The position numbers and the translations under genes were made by a program. A stretch of DNA of 64,000 bases from an uncultured Acidobacteriia bacterium (lineage in GTDB: Bacteria > Acidobacteriota > Terriglobia > Bryobacterales > Bryobacteraceae): positions 1 through 64,000 of the forward strand of contig CAIKAS010000341.1 in NCBI GenBank assembly GCA_903825445.1. Reading direction: 5' to 3'. Below are positions 27,951-36,925 of the stretch, in pieces. The notes under the pieces are model-generated. The model searched no databases. It saw nothing but the letters and a program-made list of their open reading frames with translations, and was not told where the DNA came from. Position 1 is the first letter of the stretch, and each line of letters starts with the position of its first letter.

Positions 27951-29978
27951 TCAGCGCGTCAGGATGAACGCGTATTCGAAGGCCTTTTCCTTTAGCCTGG
28001 AATAGCGGCCTGACGGGCCTCCATGGCCTGCTCCCATGGTCGTGCGGAGAACGATGGTATTGTCATCGGTCTTCATGTCGCGGAGTTTGGCCACCCATTT
28101 GGCCGGTTCCCAGTAAGAGACGCGCGGATCGTTGAGACCGGCGGTCACCAGAAGGTTTCCATAGCCTGCTGAAAGCACGTTTTCGTAAGGCGCGTAAGAA
28201 CGAATGTAGTCGTAGTATTCGCGTTCGTTCGGGTTGCCCCATTCCTCGTATTCGGCAATCGTCAGAGGGAGAGTCGCATCCAGCATCGTGTTCACCACGT
28301 CGACAAACGGCACGTGGGCGACAACAGTGTGGAAGAGATCCGGGCGGAGGTTCATGACCGCTCCCATCAGCAGGCCGCCAGCACTGCCTCCGGCGATAGA
28401 AAGTTGACCGGGGGTTGTGTAGTTTTTCGCGATGAGGTGCTCGGCGCACGCGATGAAATCGGTGAACGTGTTTCTCTTGTGAAGCAATTTGCCGTCGTCG
28501 TACCACTGGCGGCCGAGGTCGCCGGAACCGCGGATGTGCGCGATGGCGAAGATGAAGCCCCTGTCGAGGAGGCTGATGCGTTCGGAAGAAAACGCTGGCT
28601 CCGTCAGGATTCCGTAGGAACCATAGCCGTAGAGGTAAAGCGGCGCGGGCCGGTTTGTCGTGGTCTTCCTGTGCACCAGTGAGACAGGAACCCGAACGCC
28701 ATCAGGCGCGGTGGCGAAGATTCTTTCGGAAGTATAGTCGGCGGGATCGTAGCCACCGAGCACTTCGTAACGCTTTCTGAGGACGCGAGAGCGGGTGTCC
28801 ATGTCGTAGTCGTACACAGAGCGGGGCGTGACGAGCGAAGTGTAGACAAAACGCACGGTGGAGGTTTCATATTCCTCGTTTCCTTCCACAAAGAACGTAA
28901 AGGCAGGTTCGTCGAATGCGACCAGATGGGATGAAAGTTCCGCACGCGTGGTGAAGATGCGGAGTTGCTTTAAGCCGTTAGCCCGCTCGACCACAGCCAG
29001 GTGCTCGCGAAAACCTTCGAGGCCCTCGATGGAAACATCATCGCGATGGGGCAGGACTTCGGTCCAGTTGGCTGGATTCGTATCCGGGGCGCGAAGGAGA
29101 CGGAAGTTGATCGCATTTTCGTCGGTGCGGACCCAGAAGAAGCCACCCTGGTGCTCAGCGTAATACTCGACGTCCTGGATGCGCGGGCGAAGTGGCTGGA
29201 AAATTCCGTCGGGAGTGGCGGTCGAGAGATAGTGCACGTCGCTTGAGGCGTGGCTATCCATCGTGAGCAGCAAGAATTGGCCGCTGCGCGAGCGCTCAAC
29301 GGAAAGGTTGAAGCGGGCATCGGTTTCCTCATAAACAAGAACATCGGGGCTTCCCGCGCCGAGTTGATGACGCCAAAGCCGATAAGGCCGCTTGGTTTCG
29401 TCGAGCGTAGTGTAGAAGAAGGTGGCGTTGTCGGCCCACGCCCCGGAGTAGTAGACGTTGGGGATCTCGACGGGCAAAGTGAGGCCGGTTTGCAGGTTCC
29501 TGAAGCGCAGCGTATAGACTTCGGAGCCATCGGTATCAATGGCGAAGGCAAGCAGGGTGCCGTCGGGGCTGGGAACGTCGTAAGCGAGTGAGAAGTACCC
29601 ATGACCTTCGGCGAGGGCGTTGCAGTCGAGGATAATTTGTTCCTCAGCGGCGTAAGCATTCGTCAATACGGAGGCGGCCCGACGGCAATGGATGGGGTAC
29701 TGTTTGCCTTTTACCGTACGAGTGTAGTACTCGAATGCCCCTTCGCGCACCGGGACCGAGGAGTCAGTTTCCTGAATGCGCGAAACCATTTCTTCATAAA
29801 TTGTCGTCTCCAGTTCGGCCGCTGGCGCCATTATCTGGGAGGTAAACTCATTCTCAGCTTCGAGATAGGGGATCGTAGCGGGGTTTTCACGATCCCGGAG
29901 GTAGTGCCAGTTATCGATGACGGTTTCGCCATGGACGACCGTAGAGTGCGGGATTTTGGAGGCTCGGGGCGGCTGCAT
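27951..29978 (-). CDS. ptrB: Oligopeptidase B-like S9 serine peptidase
   Basis: 675 aa, no signal peptide. An N-terminal seven-bladed propeller (to ~400; start region DNWHYLRDRENPATIPYLEAEN is typical) and a C-terminal alpha/beta hydrolase. The triad is visible: Ser in GGSAGGLLMG (~529), Asp in AGLNDPRVS (~613) and His in GAGHGGPSGRY (~648). The NPNEREYYDYIRSYAPYENV segment is typical of oligopeptidase B, which cleaves short peptides after Lys or Arg. Convergent with the HMA-like gene; divergent, with ~105 bp between, from the response regulator at 30084. Length is normal for the family. Confidence 0.92.
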   Translation of the reverse strand: MQPPRASKIPHSTVVHGETVIDNWHYLRDRENPATIPYLEAENEFTSQIMAPAAELETTIYEEMVSRIQETDSSVPVREGAFEYYTRTVKGKQYPIHCRRAASVLTNAYAAEEQIILDCNALAEGHGYFSLAYDVPSPDGTLLAFAIDTDGSEVYTLRFRNLQTGLTLPVEIPNVYYSGAWADNATFFYTTLDETKRPYRLWRHQLGAGSPDVLVYEETDARFNLSVERSRSGQFLLLTMDSHASSDVHYLSTATPDGIFQPLRPRIQDVEYYAEHQGGFFWVRTDENAINFRLLRAPDTNPANWTEVLPHRDDVSIEGLEGFREHLAVVERANGLKQLRIFTTRAELSSHLVAFDEPAFTFFVEGNEEYETSTVRFVYTSLVTPRSVYDYDMDTRSRVLRKRYEVLGGYDPADYTSERIFATAPDGVRVPVSLVHRKTTTNRPAPLYLYGYGSYGILTEPAFSSERISLLDRGFIFAIAHIRGSGDLGRQWYDDGKLLHKRNTFTDFIACAEHLIAKNYTTPGQLSIAGGSAGGLLMGAVMNLRPDLFHTVVAHVPFVDVVNTMLDATLPLTIAEYEEWGNPNEREYYDYIRSYAPYENVLSAGYGNLLVTAGLNDPRVSYWEPAKWVAKLRDMKTDDNTIVLRTTMGAGHGGPSGRYSRLKEKAFEYAFILTR

Positions 29979-30029
29979 GAAGAGTCGAGTTTAACAGGAG
30001 ATGCGGCTTAGTCAGCTCTGTATTGTGCC

Positions 30030-30048
30030 TTACATTACAAAGCTTTAC
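30030..30048. promoter_or_regulatory. Possible CpxR-like box upstream of the response regulator
   Basis: TTACATTACAAAGCTTTAC; read on the minus strand it is GTAAA-5 nt-GTAAT-GTAA. The known CpxR box is two GTAAA half-sites spaced by about 4-8 nt. It lies ~36-54 nt before the GTG of the OmpR/CpxR-like regulator, between it and the divergent oligopeptidase gene, fitting autoregulation. One half-site is imperfect. Confidence 0.4.
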
Positions 30049-30083
30049 CCCCACCAGCCACGCGAAAGTGATAGATTTCAAAT

Positions 30084-30770
30084 GTGCGAATCCTGATTGT
30101 GGACGATGATGAGGAACTGGCAGGTCTTCTCTCAGAACTGCTGACCCGCGAAGGTTTTCGCGTCGATATGCAGCACGATGGACCGAAGGGGCTGGCGGCT
30201 GCGCTGGCGGGCGGGATCGACCTGCTGATCCTCGACGTGATGTTGCCTGGCATGGACGGCTTCGAGATTCTGCGACGCGTTAGACGCGAGTCACGACTGC
30301 CGGTCTTGATGCTGACGGCGCGTGGCGAGGATGAAGACCGCATTATCGGCCTGGAACTGGGCGCCGACGATTATCTGCCGAAGCCCTTCAACACCCGCGA
30401 ACTCGTAGCGCGTGTACGCGCGATCATGCGGCGTCTGGAAGAGCGGCGACCCGGCATCAAGTTTGAAGTAAACGGAATTTCGATAGACCCCGGAACCAGA
30501 GATGTGCTGCGGAACGGCGAACCCGTGGAGGTCACAACTTTTGAGTTCGACATCCTGGAGACGCTCATGAAGGCGGCTGGACGGGTCGTCTCGCGCGACG
30601 ATTTGATGGAAGAGCTATATGGCCGGAAGGCGACGCCCTTTGACCGGTCGGTGGATATGCACATCAGCCATCTCCGAAAAAAGCTGGAAAGCGATAAGCC
30701 GCTGATCAAGACGGTGCGCGGAGTGGGATATCAGTTCGTGAAGTCGCCTGACGAAAACGTTCCGGCGTAG
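30084..30770 (+). CDS. OmpR/CpxR-family response regulator
   Basis: 228 aa. Receiver domain 1-~118: acidic Asp7-Asp9, phosphoacceptor Asp51 (LILDVMLPGMDG), Thr79, Lys in YLPKPFNTREL. The C-terminal winged-helix DNA-binding domain (~130-225) has TTFEFDILETLMKAAGRVVSRDDLMEEL, DRSVDMHISHLRKKLE and TVRGVGYQF. GTG start. It is followed 35 nt later by its histidine kinase with a strong Shine-Dalgarno. Receiver and kinase resemble CpxR/CpxA, so an envelope-stress role is a reasonable inference, not shown. Confidence 0.93.
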   Translation: MRILIVDDDEELAGLLSELLTREGFRVDMQHDGPKGLAAALAGGIDLLILDVMLPGMDGFEILRRVRRESRLPVLMLTARGEDEDRIIGLELGADDYLPKPFNTRELVARVRAIMRRLEERRPGIKFEVNGISIDPGTRDVLRNGEPVEVTTFEFDILETLMKAAGRVVSRDDLMEELYGRKATPFDRSVDMHISHLRKKLESDKPLIKTVRGVGYQFVKSPDENVPA

Positions 30771-30805
30771 AGGTTTTGAATGAGTAAAAAGGAGAAAGGA
30801 GCCGC

Positions 30806-32218
30806 ATGAGAAGTCTTTTCGTTAAGATCTTTCTCTGGTTTGTTTTGACCGTTGTTGTGGCGGTCAGCGGAACCTTCTACGTCTCCAACGTGCTCATGCA
30901 GCGGCAACAGCAGCAACCGCCGCAATTCAGCCGCTTCACTTACGAACTGCGGGATGCGCGCGATGCGTGGGAGACGGAAGGCGCCAAAGGCCTGGAGGCT
31001 GTGCTCGCGCGGGTGAAAGATGCCGACGGCCTGGAAGCACACCTGGCGGACAGTTCCGAACGCGATGTACTGGATGGCCGCGACTGGTCGAAGGAGATCG
31101 TTTCCGTCCTGGCGCAGTCCTATCAGGGGCGAGGCAGGGGTGGCCCAGGACGCGGAGATTCTAATCCGTTCTTCCTGTTTACGAGGGTAGATGGCCCGCG
31201 ACCGCAGATGTCGGTGACCCAAACGCGCACTGGCACTAAGTTTTACTTCATCATCAAGTACCCGGTAAATCCGAACGCGCAGGCCGCCAGCCGGATTGAA
31301 CTTCTGCCGCAGACATGGTGGATGCTGGGGATCTTCGCGGTGCTTTGCTATGTGCTTGCGCGGCACGTGACCTCACCGCTGCGCCAGATGCAAAAGATCG
31401 TGGAGCGATTTGGGCAGGGAGATTTTACGGCCCGCGTGGGTTCAAAACGCGGCGACGAGTTGGGGCAACTGGGCCGTACGGTGGATCGCATGGCCGAACG
31501 CATCGACAATCTTCTGAAATCACAACGCCGTTTGTTGCAGGATATTTCGCACGAACTGCGTTCTCCGCTGGCGCGCCTGGGCGTCGCAGTGGAACTGGCC
31601 CGCGGCGGTGCGGATCTGGATGGATCGCTGAACCGGATTGAGCGCGAGGGCACGCGACTGAATACTCTGGTGGGCGAACTGATCCAGGTGACGCGAGGTG
31701 AAGGTGATCCGCTGGGTCTGGCGACCGAGAAGATCCGGCTGGATGAGTTGATCGGCACGATACTCGATGACACGCGGATTGAAGCTGAGAAGCGCCATGT
31801 GATTCTCAATGGAAGCCTTTCGCCGGTCAATATGACTGGCAATCCCGAACTGCTGCGGCGAGCGGTTGAAAATCTGGTGCGCAACGCGATTCGCTACTCC
31901 CCGGAAGACACGACGGTGGATGTGTCGCTGTCGCAGGTGGGTTCGGTGTACAGAGTGTCGGTGAGGGATCACGGTACGGGAGTGCCGGAGGAATCGCTGC
32001 CTTCGATTTTCGACCCGTTCTACCGGGTGGAAAAGGACCGCGGCCGGACAAGCGGCGGCGTGGGACTGGGACTCTCAATCGCTAAACGCGCAGTGGAACT
32101 GCACAGTGGAACCATGCGGGCACAGAACGTAAAGCCCGGACTCAGGGTGGAGATCGATCTGCCAGTGCCGGTACAGACGGAACCTATAGCGCCGGAACTC
32201 GCCGGGGCGCGGGCTTAA
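30806..32218 (+). CDS. CpxA-like membrane sensor histidine kinase
   Basis: 470 aa. TM1 ~8-24, periplasmic sensor 25-168, TM2 ~169-187, HAMP ~188-240, HisKA with phosphoacceptor His249 (QDISHELRSPLARL), HATPase with N box Asn360 (NLVRNAIRYSP), G1 DHGTG (388-392) and G2 GGVGLGLS (418-425). All catalytic motifs are intact. The periplasmic domain contains a GRGRGGPGRGDSN tract at ~108-120, low-complexity and odd for a sensor. ATG with GGAG upstream (AAAGGAGCCGC). It forms a pair with the regulator at 30084; its stop lies in a palindrome shared with the convergent gene. Confidence 0.93.
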   Translation: MRSLFVKIFLWFVLTVVVAVSGTFYVSNVLMQRQQQQPPQFSRFTYELRDARDAWETEGAKGLEAVLARVKDADGLEAHLADSSERDVLDGRDWSKEIVSVLAQSYQGRGRGGPGRGDSNPFFLFTRVDGPRPQMSVTQTRTGTKFYFIIKYPVNPNAQAASRIELLPQTWWMLGIFAVLCYVLARHVTSPLRQMQKIVERFGQGDFTARVGSKRGDELGQLGRTVDRMAERIDNLLKSQRRLLQDISHELRSPLARLGVAVELARGGADLDGSLNRIEREGTRLNTLVGELIQVTRGEGDPLGLATEKIRLDELIGTILDDTRIEAEKRHVILNGSLSPVNMTGNPELLRRAVENLVRNAIRYSPEDTTVDVSLSQVGSVYRVSVRDHGTGVPEESLPSIFDPFYRVEKDRGRTSGGVGLGLSIAKRAVELHSGTMRAQNVKPGLRVEIDLPVPVQTEPIAPELAGARA

Positions 32219-32228
32219 GGCTTAAGCC
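32212..32228. terminator. Hairpin holding both convergent stop codons
   Basis: GGCTTAA-GGC-TTAAGCC, a perfect 7-bp inverted repeat. The TAA of the kinase (32216-32218) lies in the left arm and the TAA of the convergent 32222-33025 gene lies in the right arm. It may be a compact bidirectional terminator, but there is no strong T-run on either side. Confidence 0.3.
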
Positions 32229-33025
32229 TTCAGGATTTTAGTTTTCGGCGGCAGTTCAAACATGCTGTCCGCAAACTGGCCCACTTTTACCGTGTCTGAG
32301 ATCAACTGGTAGGTTTTCTCGCCGTCACTCTCCCGCTGTATCTGGTGCGGCCACATCACGCCGTTGCCAATCTCTCCGTATTTTGTAAAGTGTGTGACCT
32401 CGTCGCGACGGTCCTTGATCAGTGGGTCCCAGCGCTTTACCAGTTGCCGCACGGGCAGCCACGTGGATGAGTGAATCCAGACCGTCACGTTGCGATTGTC
32501 CGCGTCATAGTAGTCGACGACCTCGGTGGGACGGTTTTCCATCGCCTCCGCGCCCCGTGAGAAAAGGGTCATGTTGGGTTCATCCAGACGCGCGCGCAGG
32601 ATGTAGAAGATATCAGTCAGCGTGGTCTCGCGAAACTGATCGATACGGTCCGCGGGGATAGCTTCCGCGCCACGATAGGTGATATCCCAGCAATCCCCGT
32701 TTGTGAGCAGGACATTTTCGTCGTTGTTCTTGCCGAGAATCTGACGCTGAATCTCACGAAGTGTTTTCTCACCCTTAGGCAACTCTGGCAGGTACTTCGT
32801 GTAGATCTTTGCCGGGAACAGACCGGTGATCTTGTCGTTGTAGAAACGATAAGCACGGCCAGTCTGAAGGTTGCCGGGCATTTGGCGGAACGCATCGCCG
32901 CCAAGCGCCTGAATGCACTGATCGATCACGCGGCGACCGTGTTCCTGCATTGTTTCGGCAGCGCAAATAGTCGCAGGAACTGCGGCAAGAGCTACGGCTG
33001 CTGAAGCGAATTCCCGGCGAGTCAT
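32222..33025 (-). CDS. Exported LolA-fold-like protein of unknown function
   Basis: 267 aa with a Tat-type start (MTRREFASAAVALAAVPATICAA). The mature part is beta-rich, with VIDQCIQALGGDAFRQM (resembling the opening helix of outer-membrane lipoprotein-sorting-like proteins), YYDADNRNVTVWIHSSTWLPVRQLVKRWDP and a final GNGVMWPHQIQRESDGEKTYQ strand set. This pattern (modify, sort, read-out sheet) is LolA/LolB-fold-like, but I cannot assign a function. It is translationally adjacent (0-nt gap) to the non-catalytic M16 peptidase-like gene, so it is third in that operon. Confidence 0.7.
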   Translation of the reverse strand: MTRREFASAAVALAAVPATICAAETMQEHGRRVIDQCIQALGGDAFRQMPGNLQTGRAYRFYNDKITGLFPAKIYTKYLPELPKGEKTLREIQRQILGKNNDENVLLTNGDCWDITYRGAEAIPADRIDQFRETTLTDIFYILRARLDEPNMTLFSRGAEAMENRPTEVVDYYDADNRNVTVWIHSSTWLPVRQLVKRWDPLIKDRRDEVTHFTKYGEIGNGVMWPHQIQRESDGEKTYQLISDTVKVGQFADSMFELPPKTKILKA

Positions 33026-34549
33026 TTACTTCGCAGCTGGCGCACCGGCCGGTTCCGGAATTGTCAGATCGATATCGCTGACAGGCTGTTCCAGCGCGCT
33101 GAGCGGCGTGCCAAAGTCTTTCGGATTTCCGGTGACCACGGTAACGAACTTCGCAGGATCGATGTATTGCTTTGCCACACGCAGGACATCGGCCTTCGTA
33201 ACCTGTTCCACGGCTTTTTGGTACTGAAAAATGAAGTCGTCAGGGTAACCGAAGTAGCGATAAGTTACCAGACGATTGAGTGTCTTAGACGGCGTGTCGA
33301 AGTTGAAGATGAAGCCATTGAGCACGGTATCTTTGGCGGATTTCAACTCTTCCTCGGTCACTTCTTCGCTGCGGATTTTCTTCACTTCCACGGCAACCGC
33401 ACGCAGGGTATCGACCGTACTTTCCGATTTCGTGCTGCCTTCAATTTCAAAGATGCCCGGGTGATCGTATGCCGCGCCCCAGCCAGCGCCAACGTCATAG
33501 GCGTAACCGAGTTTGGAGCGGACCTGACGGAAAAGCCTGCTGTGGAAACCGCCGCCTAGAATATCGGCCATGACCTGCAGCGCCGGATAGTCCTTGTCGA
33601 TAACTTTGCCACCTAGGTGGCCAAGCGCGAAGGAACTCTGCGTCACGTCCGTCTTGGTGGCGAGATAGATTCCGGGTTTGGCCTGGTTGTCGACCTTGGG
33701 AAACGGCGGCACCGGGGGTTGCATGTAATTCCATGAAGCGAAGAGCTTTTCGATCTTAGCCTTCATTTCCGGCGCGCTGAAATCGCCCTGTACGGTGAGG
33801 ATGACGTTGGCCGGGAAGTAGTACCGCTTATAAAACGCCACAATGTCGTTCCGGGTGATATTGGAGACCGAGGAGTGCTCCATCGCCCAACCGTAGGAAT
33901 TGTTTCGGCCATAAACCAGGTCCGGGAACTCGCGTGCCGTGATGCCCATGGCCTCATCGTTGCGGCGCTGAATGCCACTGTGTGCCTGGGCTTTCCACAG
34001 ATCGATTTTGTCCTGCCTAAACGCGGGATCGGTGAGGACATCGCGGAAAACCGCCAGGACTTCGTCAGTTCGTTCTTTCAGTGTGGAAAAGCGTACGGAG
34101 CCAAAGCTCTCATCGATAGCGCTTTCTACGCTGGCGGCGATGTTTTCAAGTTGTTCGTCGATCTGGTCGCCAGAGAGTTTTGTGGTGCCGCCGCTGCGGA
34201 GGGTTTCGCCGGTAACTGAGGCAAGGCCGACCTTGTCTGCCGGGTCGAACAGGTTGCCCGTACGGATGATGGCGGAGCCGCGGACGAGCGGGAGTTCGTG
34301 ATTCTCGAGGATATAGACCTTCATGCCGTTCGGCAAGGTCGTTTCTTCGATCTTGGGGAGCTGAATCTCCCTGAGGGGAGGGAACTTGATATCTTTCCAC
34401 GAAGCGGCGGGGACTGGCGCTGCGGGCTTGGGGGCCGCGCCCGGAGTTGCCCCCGTCGCTTTGGAGGCGGGCGGCTGAGCCAACGCTGCCAGCGCCATCG
34501 CCGACAGGCAAAGAAAAAAGCGGATTGGGTGCATCACTTGACGGGGCAT
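33026..34549 (-). CDS. M16 peptidase family, non-catalytic subunit
   Basis: 507 aa, exported (signal peptide to about residue 25, then an Ala/Pro linker). The M16 fold is recognisable (TLPNGMKVYILENHELPLV; DPADKVGLASVTGETLRSGG; C-terminal VRSKLGYAYDVGAGW with the Arg/Tyr pair that contacts substrate in partners). The zinc motif HxxEH, expected where VTGET stands, is lost. Such inactive subunits pair with a catalytic M16 subunit; here that is the gene directly upstream, whose TAA overlaps this ATG (TAATG). Together they probably form a periplasmic heterodimeric zinc peptidase. Confidence 0.9.
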   Translation of the reverse strand: MPRQVMHPIRFFLCLSAMALAALAQPPASKATGATPGAAPKPAAPVPAASWKDIKFPPLREIQLPKIEETTLPNGMKVYILENHELPLVRGSAIIRTGNLFDPADKVGLASVTGETLRSGGTTKLSGDQIDEQLENIAASVESAIDESFGSVRFSTLKERTDEVLAVFRDVLTDPAFRQDKIDLWKAQAHSGIQRRNDEAMGITAREFPDLVYGRNNSYGWAMEHSSVSNITRNDIVAFYKRYYFPANVILTVQGDFSAPEMKAKIEKLFASWNYMQPPVPPFPKVDNQAKPGIYLATKTDVTQSSFALGHLGGKVIDKDYPALQVMADILGGGFHSRLFRQVRSKLGYAYDVGAGWGAAYDHPGIFEIEGSTKSESTVDTLRAVAVEVKKIRSEEVTEEELKSAKDTVLNGFIFNFDTPSKTLNRLVTYRYFGYPDDFIFQYQKAVEQVTKADVLRVAKQYIDPAKFVTVVTGNPKDFGTPLSALEQPVSDIDLTIPEPAGAPAAK

Positions 34550-36069
34550 TATTTGCTGGCTCCTGCGGCAGTCGCAGCCGGGGGATAGGTCAGGGCAATA
34601 GTTCGGTTTTCGGGAACCAGATACTGGCGGGCAACGCGCTGCACGTCATCGGCAGTCACTTTGTCGATGTCGTCGAGCGAGGTGAAAAGCTTGCGCCAGT
34701 CACCGAAATTGGCCTGGAATGTCGCCAACAACTGGGCGAGGCCTGCGTTGCTGTCGAGCTGGCGGATCAGACCGGCGCGCGTCTTTGTCTTCGTGCGGGC
34801 GAGGGTACTGTCGTCCACTTTGGTGTTCTTGAAATCGGCAATGATCCTGTCGAGTTCTTTTTGGTTTTCTTCCGCGCTATGACCGCGGGCGGGGACCAGG
34901 TAGAAGTAGAAGAGATTGGGATACTTGCTGCCGGGCGTGCTGGCGCCGGAGCCTGCATCGAGAGAGATGCGCTTATCGCGCACAAGATCCTTGTAGATAA
35001 TGCTGGTGCGGCCGCCGGAGAGAATGTCGGTAATCACGTCGAAGACGGGATCGTCTGGGTCCTGCTGGTCCGGCCGGTGGTAGGCAAGCAGTTCGACAGG
35101 CTGCGCGGGGGATTCAACTTCCACCCGACGCGGACCTTCCTGCTTTGGCTCAACCGTCGTGACAGGCGGCGGCATGGGGCGTTTTTGAAGACGTCCGAAA
35201 TACTCGGTGGCCAGGGACTTGATCTTCGCGGGCTGCACGTCGCCGACTATCGCGATGGTGATGTTGCCAGGAACATAATATTTGGCGAAGAAGGCTTCGG
35301 CATCGGTGGCGCGCAAACCTTCGATATCGCTGGCCCAACCGATGGTGGGCTCGTGGTACGGATGAGCCACAATGGCGGTGGCAAGTAACTGCTCGAAGAG
35401 CTTGCCGTCCGGGCTGGATTCGGTCCGCATGCGGCGTTCTTCGCGAACTACGGAGCGCTCCTTATAGAATTCGCGCGGCACAGGATGCAGGAAGCGCGCG
35501 GATTCCAGATAGAACCAGAGTTCAACGCGATTGGCCGGGAAGTTGTAGAAGTATTCGGTAGAGTCTTCCTGCGTTTCCGCGTTCATGCCGACGCCACCGT
35601 TTTCTTCGATGATCTGCGGGTAGAGGTTGGGGACGACGTAAGAGTCCGCCTTTTCGATGGCGTCGTCAACCGCCTTTTGGAGCACTTCGAGCTTCCTGGG
35701 ATCGGGACCGCCAACCTTGTAACGTTCGGCGTCGAGTTGATCGTACGCGCGTTCAATTTGAGCCAGCGCGGCTTTCTCGGCGGGGTAGTTGGTGGTACCG
35801 ATGGTATCCGTGCCTTTGAAGGCAATGTGCTCGAACATGTGAGCCAGGCCGGTCTTCCCCTTGGGATCGTCAACTGAACCGGCGTTGACGTAGGTATGGA
35901 AGGACACGACGGGTGCGTCGTGCCGCTCGAGCACGATGAAGTGCAGGCCGTTGGGGAGCGTGAATTCAGTGACCTTCTTCTCGAAGGCTTTTAGATCCTG
36001 GGCGCAGAGGGGAGTCCCAAGGCTGAGGACGAGCACGGCTGTTGGGATGAGGAATTGGGCGAGTTTCAC
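34549..36069 (-). CDS. M16 zinc peptidase, catalytic subunit
   Basis: 506 aa, GTG start, signal peptide ~1-23 (FLIPTAVLVLSLGTPLCAQ). The inverted zinc motif HMFEH is at 77-81 within GKTGLAHMFEHIAFKGT. The C-terminal half (~260-490) is the second M16 domain; it lacks the Arg-x-x-x-GLAY-like substrate motif found in the partner (here RDKRISLDAGSG), the usual division of labour in M16B pairs. It is first gene of a three-gene operon with the inactive subunit and the LolA-like protein. A TATAGG/TATATAC-rich stretch lies just upstream of the start. Substrate unknown. Confidence 0.93.
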   Translation of the reverse strand: MKLAQFLIPTAVLVLSLGTPLCAQDLKAFEKKVTEFTLPNGLHFIVLERHDAPVVSFHTYVNAGSVDDPKGKTGLAHMFEHIAFKGTDTIGTTNYPAEKAALAQIERAYDQLDAERYKVGGPDPRKLEVLQKAVDDAIEKADSYVVPNLYPQIIEENGGVGMNAETQEDSTEYFYNFPANRVELWFYLESARFLHPVPREFYKERSVVREERRMRTESSPDGKLFEQLLATAIVAHPYHEPTIGWASDIEGLRATDAEAFFAKYYVPGNITIAIVGDVQPAKIKSLATEYFGRLQKRPMPPPVTTVEPKQEGPRRVEVESPAQPVELLAYHRPDQQDPDDPVFDVITDILSGGRTSIIYKDLVRDKRISLDAGSGASTPGSKYPNLFYFYLVPARGHSAEENQKELDRIIADFKNTKVDDSTLARTKTKTRAGLIRQLDSNAGLAQLLATFQANFGDWRKLFTSLDDIDKVTADDVQRVARQYLVPENRTIALTYPPAATAAGASK

Positions 36070-36190
36070 TTTGTATATAAGACCCTATAGGACAATGTAG
36101 CCGATTCAGGGTCGCGGCGTGTTCGGGGGGCGTCGGCGCGAGGGCAGGCAAACTGGCGCATCCCCTACTTGGTATCATCCAATTTCACCC

Positions 36191-36598
36191 ATGGATCAGG
36201 CTGGCCGGATCATTGCAGGAATGAAGGGCGCCGCCGCCGTCACGAGTCCGGAACGTATTGCCTGCGGAGCGTGGAAGCGCGCCGTGGGGAAACGTCTTGC
36301 GGCGAAGACGAAGGCGCTGAAACTCGTGCGTGCCAGGCTGGTCGTTGAGGTGGAAGACGAGATCTGGCAAGAAAGCCTTTGGAAACTGCGGTTTCAGATC
36401 CTGCGCAATATTGAGAAGGAGATTGGCTCGGAAATTGTGGCCGATCTGACGTTTGTGGTGGCCCCGCCGCGCCGGGAACCGCAACGAGAGGCTGCCGGGC
36501 CGCCGCCCGCACTGGGTGTTCCGGACGAAGCGGACGGAATTGCCGACCCTGGATTACGGCGCGTCTACCGGAATTCGCGACGGCGCTTATCAGCCTGA
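36191..36598 (+). CDS. DUF721/DciA-like protein
   Basis: 135 aa. The N-terminal ~85 residues fit the DUF721 (DciA-like) pattern: IIAGMK, a central WKRAVGKRLAAKTKALKLVRARLVVEVEDEIWQESLWKLRFQILRNIEKEIG. DciA-type proteins load the replicative helicase in bacteria lacking DnaC; many DUF721 proteins are uncharacterised. The C-terminus (Pro/Arg-rich) is not conserved. The ATG at 36191 is preferred over an in-frame ATG at 36119 because a TATCAT -10-like box lies at 36172. It is 27 nt upstream of gatC. Confidence 0.75.
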   Translation: MDQAGRIIAGMKGAAAVTSPERIACGAWKRAVGKRLAAKTKALKLVRARLVVEVEDEIWQESLWKLRFQILRNIEKEIGSEIVADLTFVVAPPRREPQREAAGPPPALGVPDEADGIADPGLRRVYRNSRRRLSA

Positions 36599-36625
36599 TC
36601 TTCGGGCCGCCGATTTGCCAACTGA

Positions 36626-36925
36626 ATGAAACTCACCGAAAAAGACGTTCGATACGTGGCGGCGCTCGCCAATCTCAACCTCACAGACCTGGAAGTGGGC
36701 CGTATGCTGCACGATCTCGATGGCATTCTTGGGCAGATGGATGCGCTGGCGGGGATCGACACCGAAGGCGCAGCGCCCATGTCTCAGGTGTTGTTTGATG
36801 CGGACGAAAACGCCACACTGCGGGCGGATGTGGAACGGACGCCGCTCGACAACGAGGCCGCGCTGGCGAATGCAGCGATATCGGGTGAAGGGTATTTCAA
36901 GGTGCCACGAGTGATCGAGCGATGA
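36626..36925 (+). CDS. gatC: Aspartyl/glutamyl-tRNA amidotransferase subunit C
   Basis: 99 aa, normal family length. KLTEKDVRYVAALANLNLTDLEVGRMLHDLDGILGQMDAL and the ending segment EGYFKVPRVIE are typical GatC. It stabilises GatA in the GatCAB complex that converts Glu-tRNA(Gln) and Asp-tRNA(Asn) by transamidation. The stop overlaps the gatA start by 4 nt (ATGA). gatB is not in the window, so the complex genes are split. Confidence 0.95.
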   Translation: MKLTEKDVRYVAALANLNLTDLEVGRMLHDLDGILGQMDALAGIDTEGAAPMSQVLFDADENATLRADVERTPLDNEAALANAAISGEGYFKVPRVIER

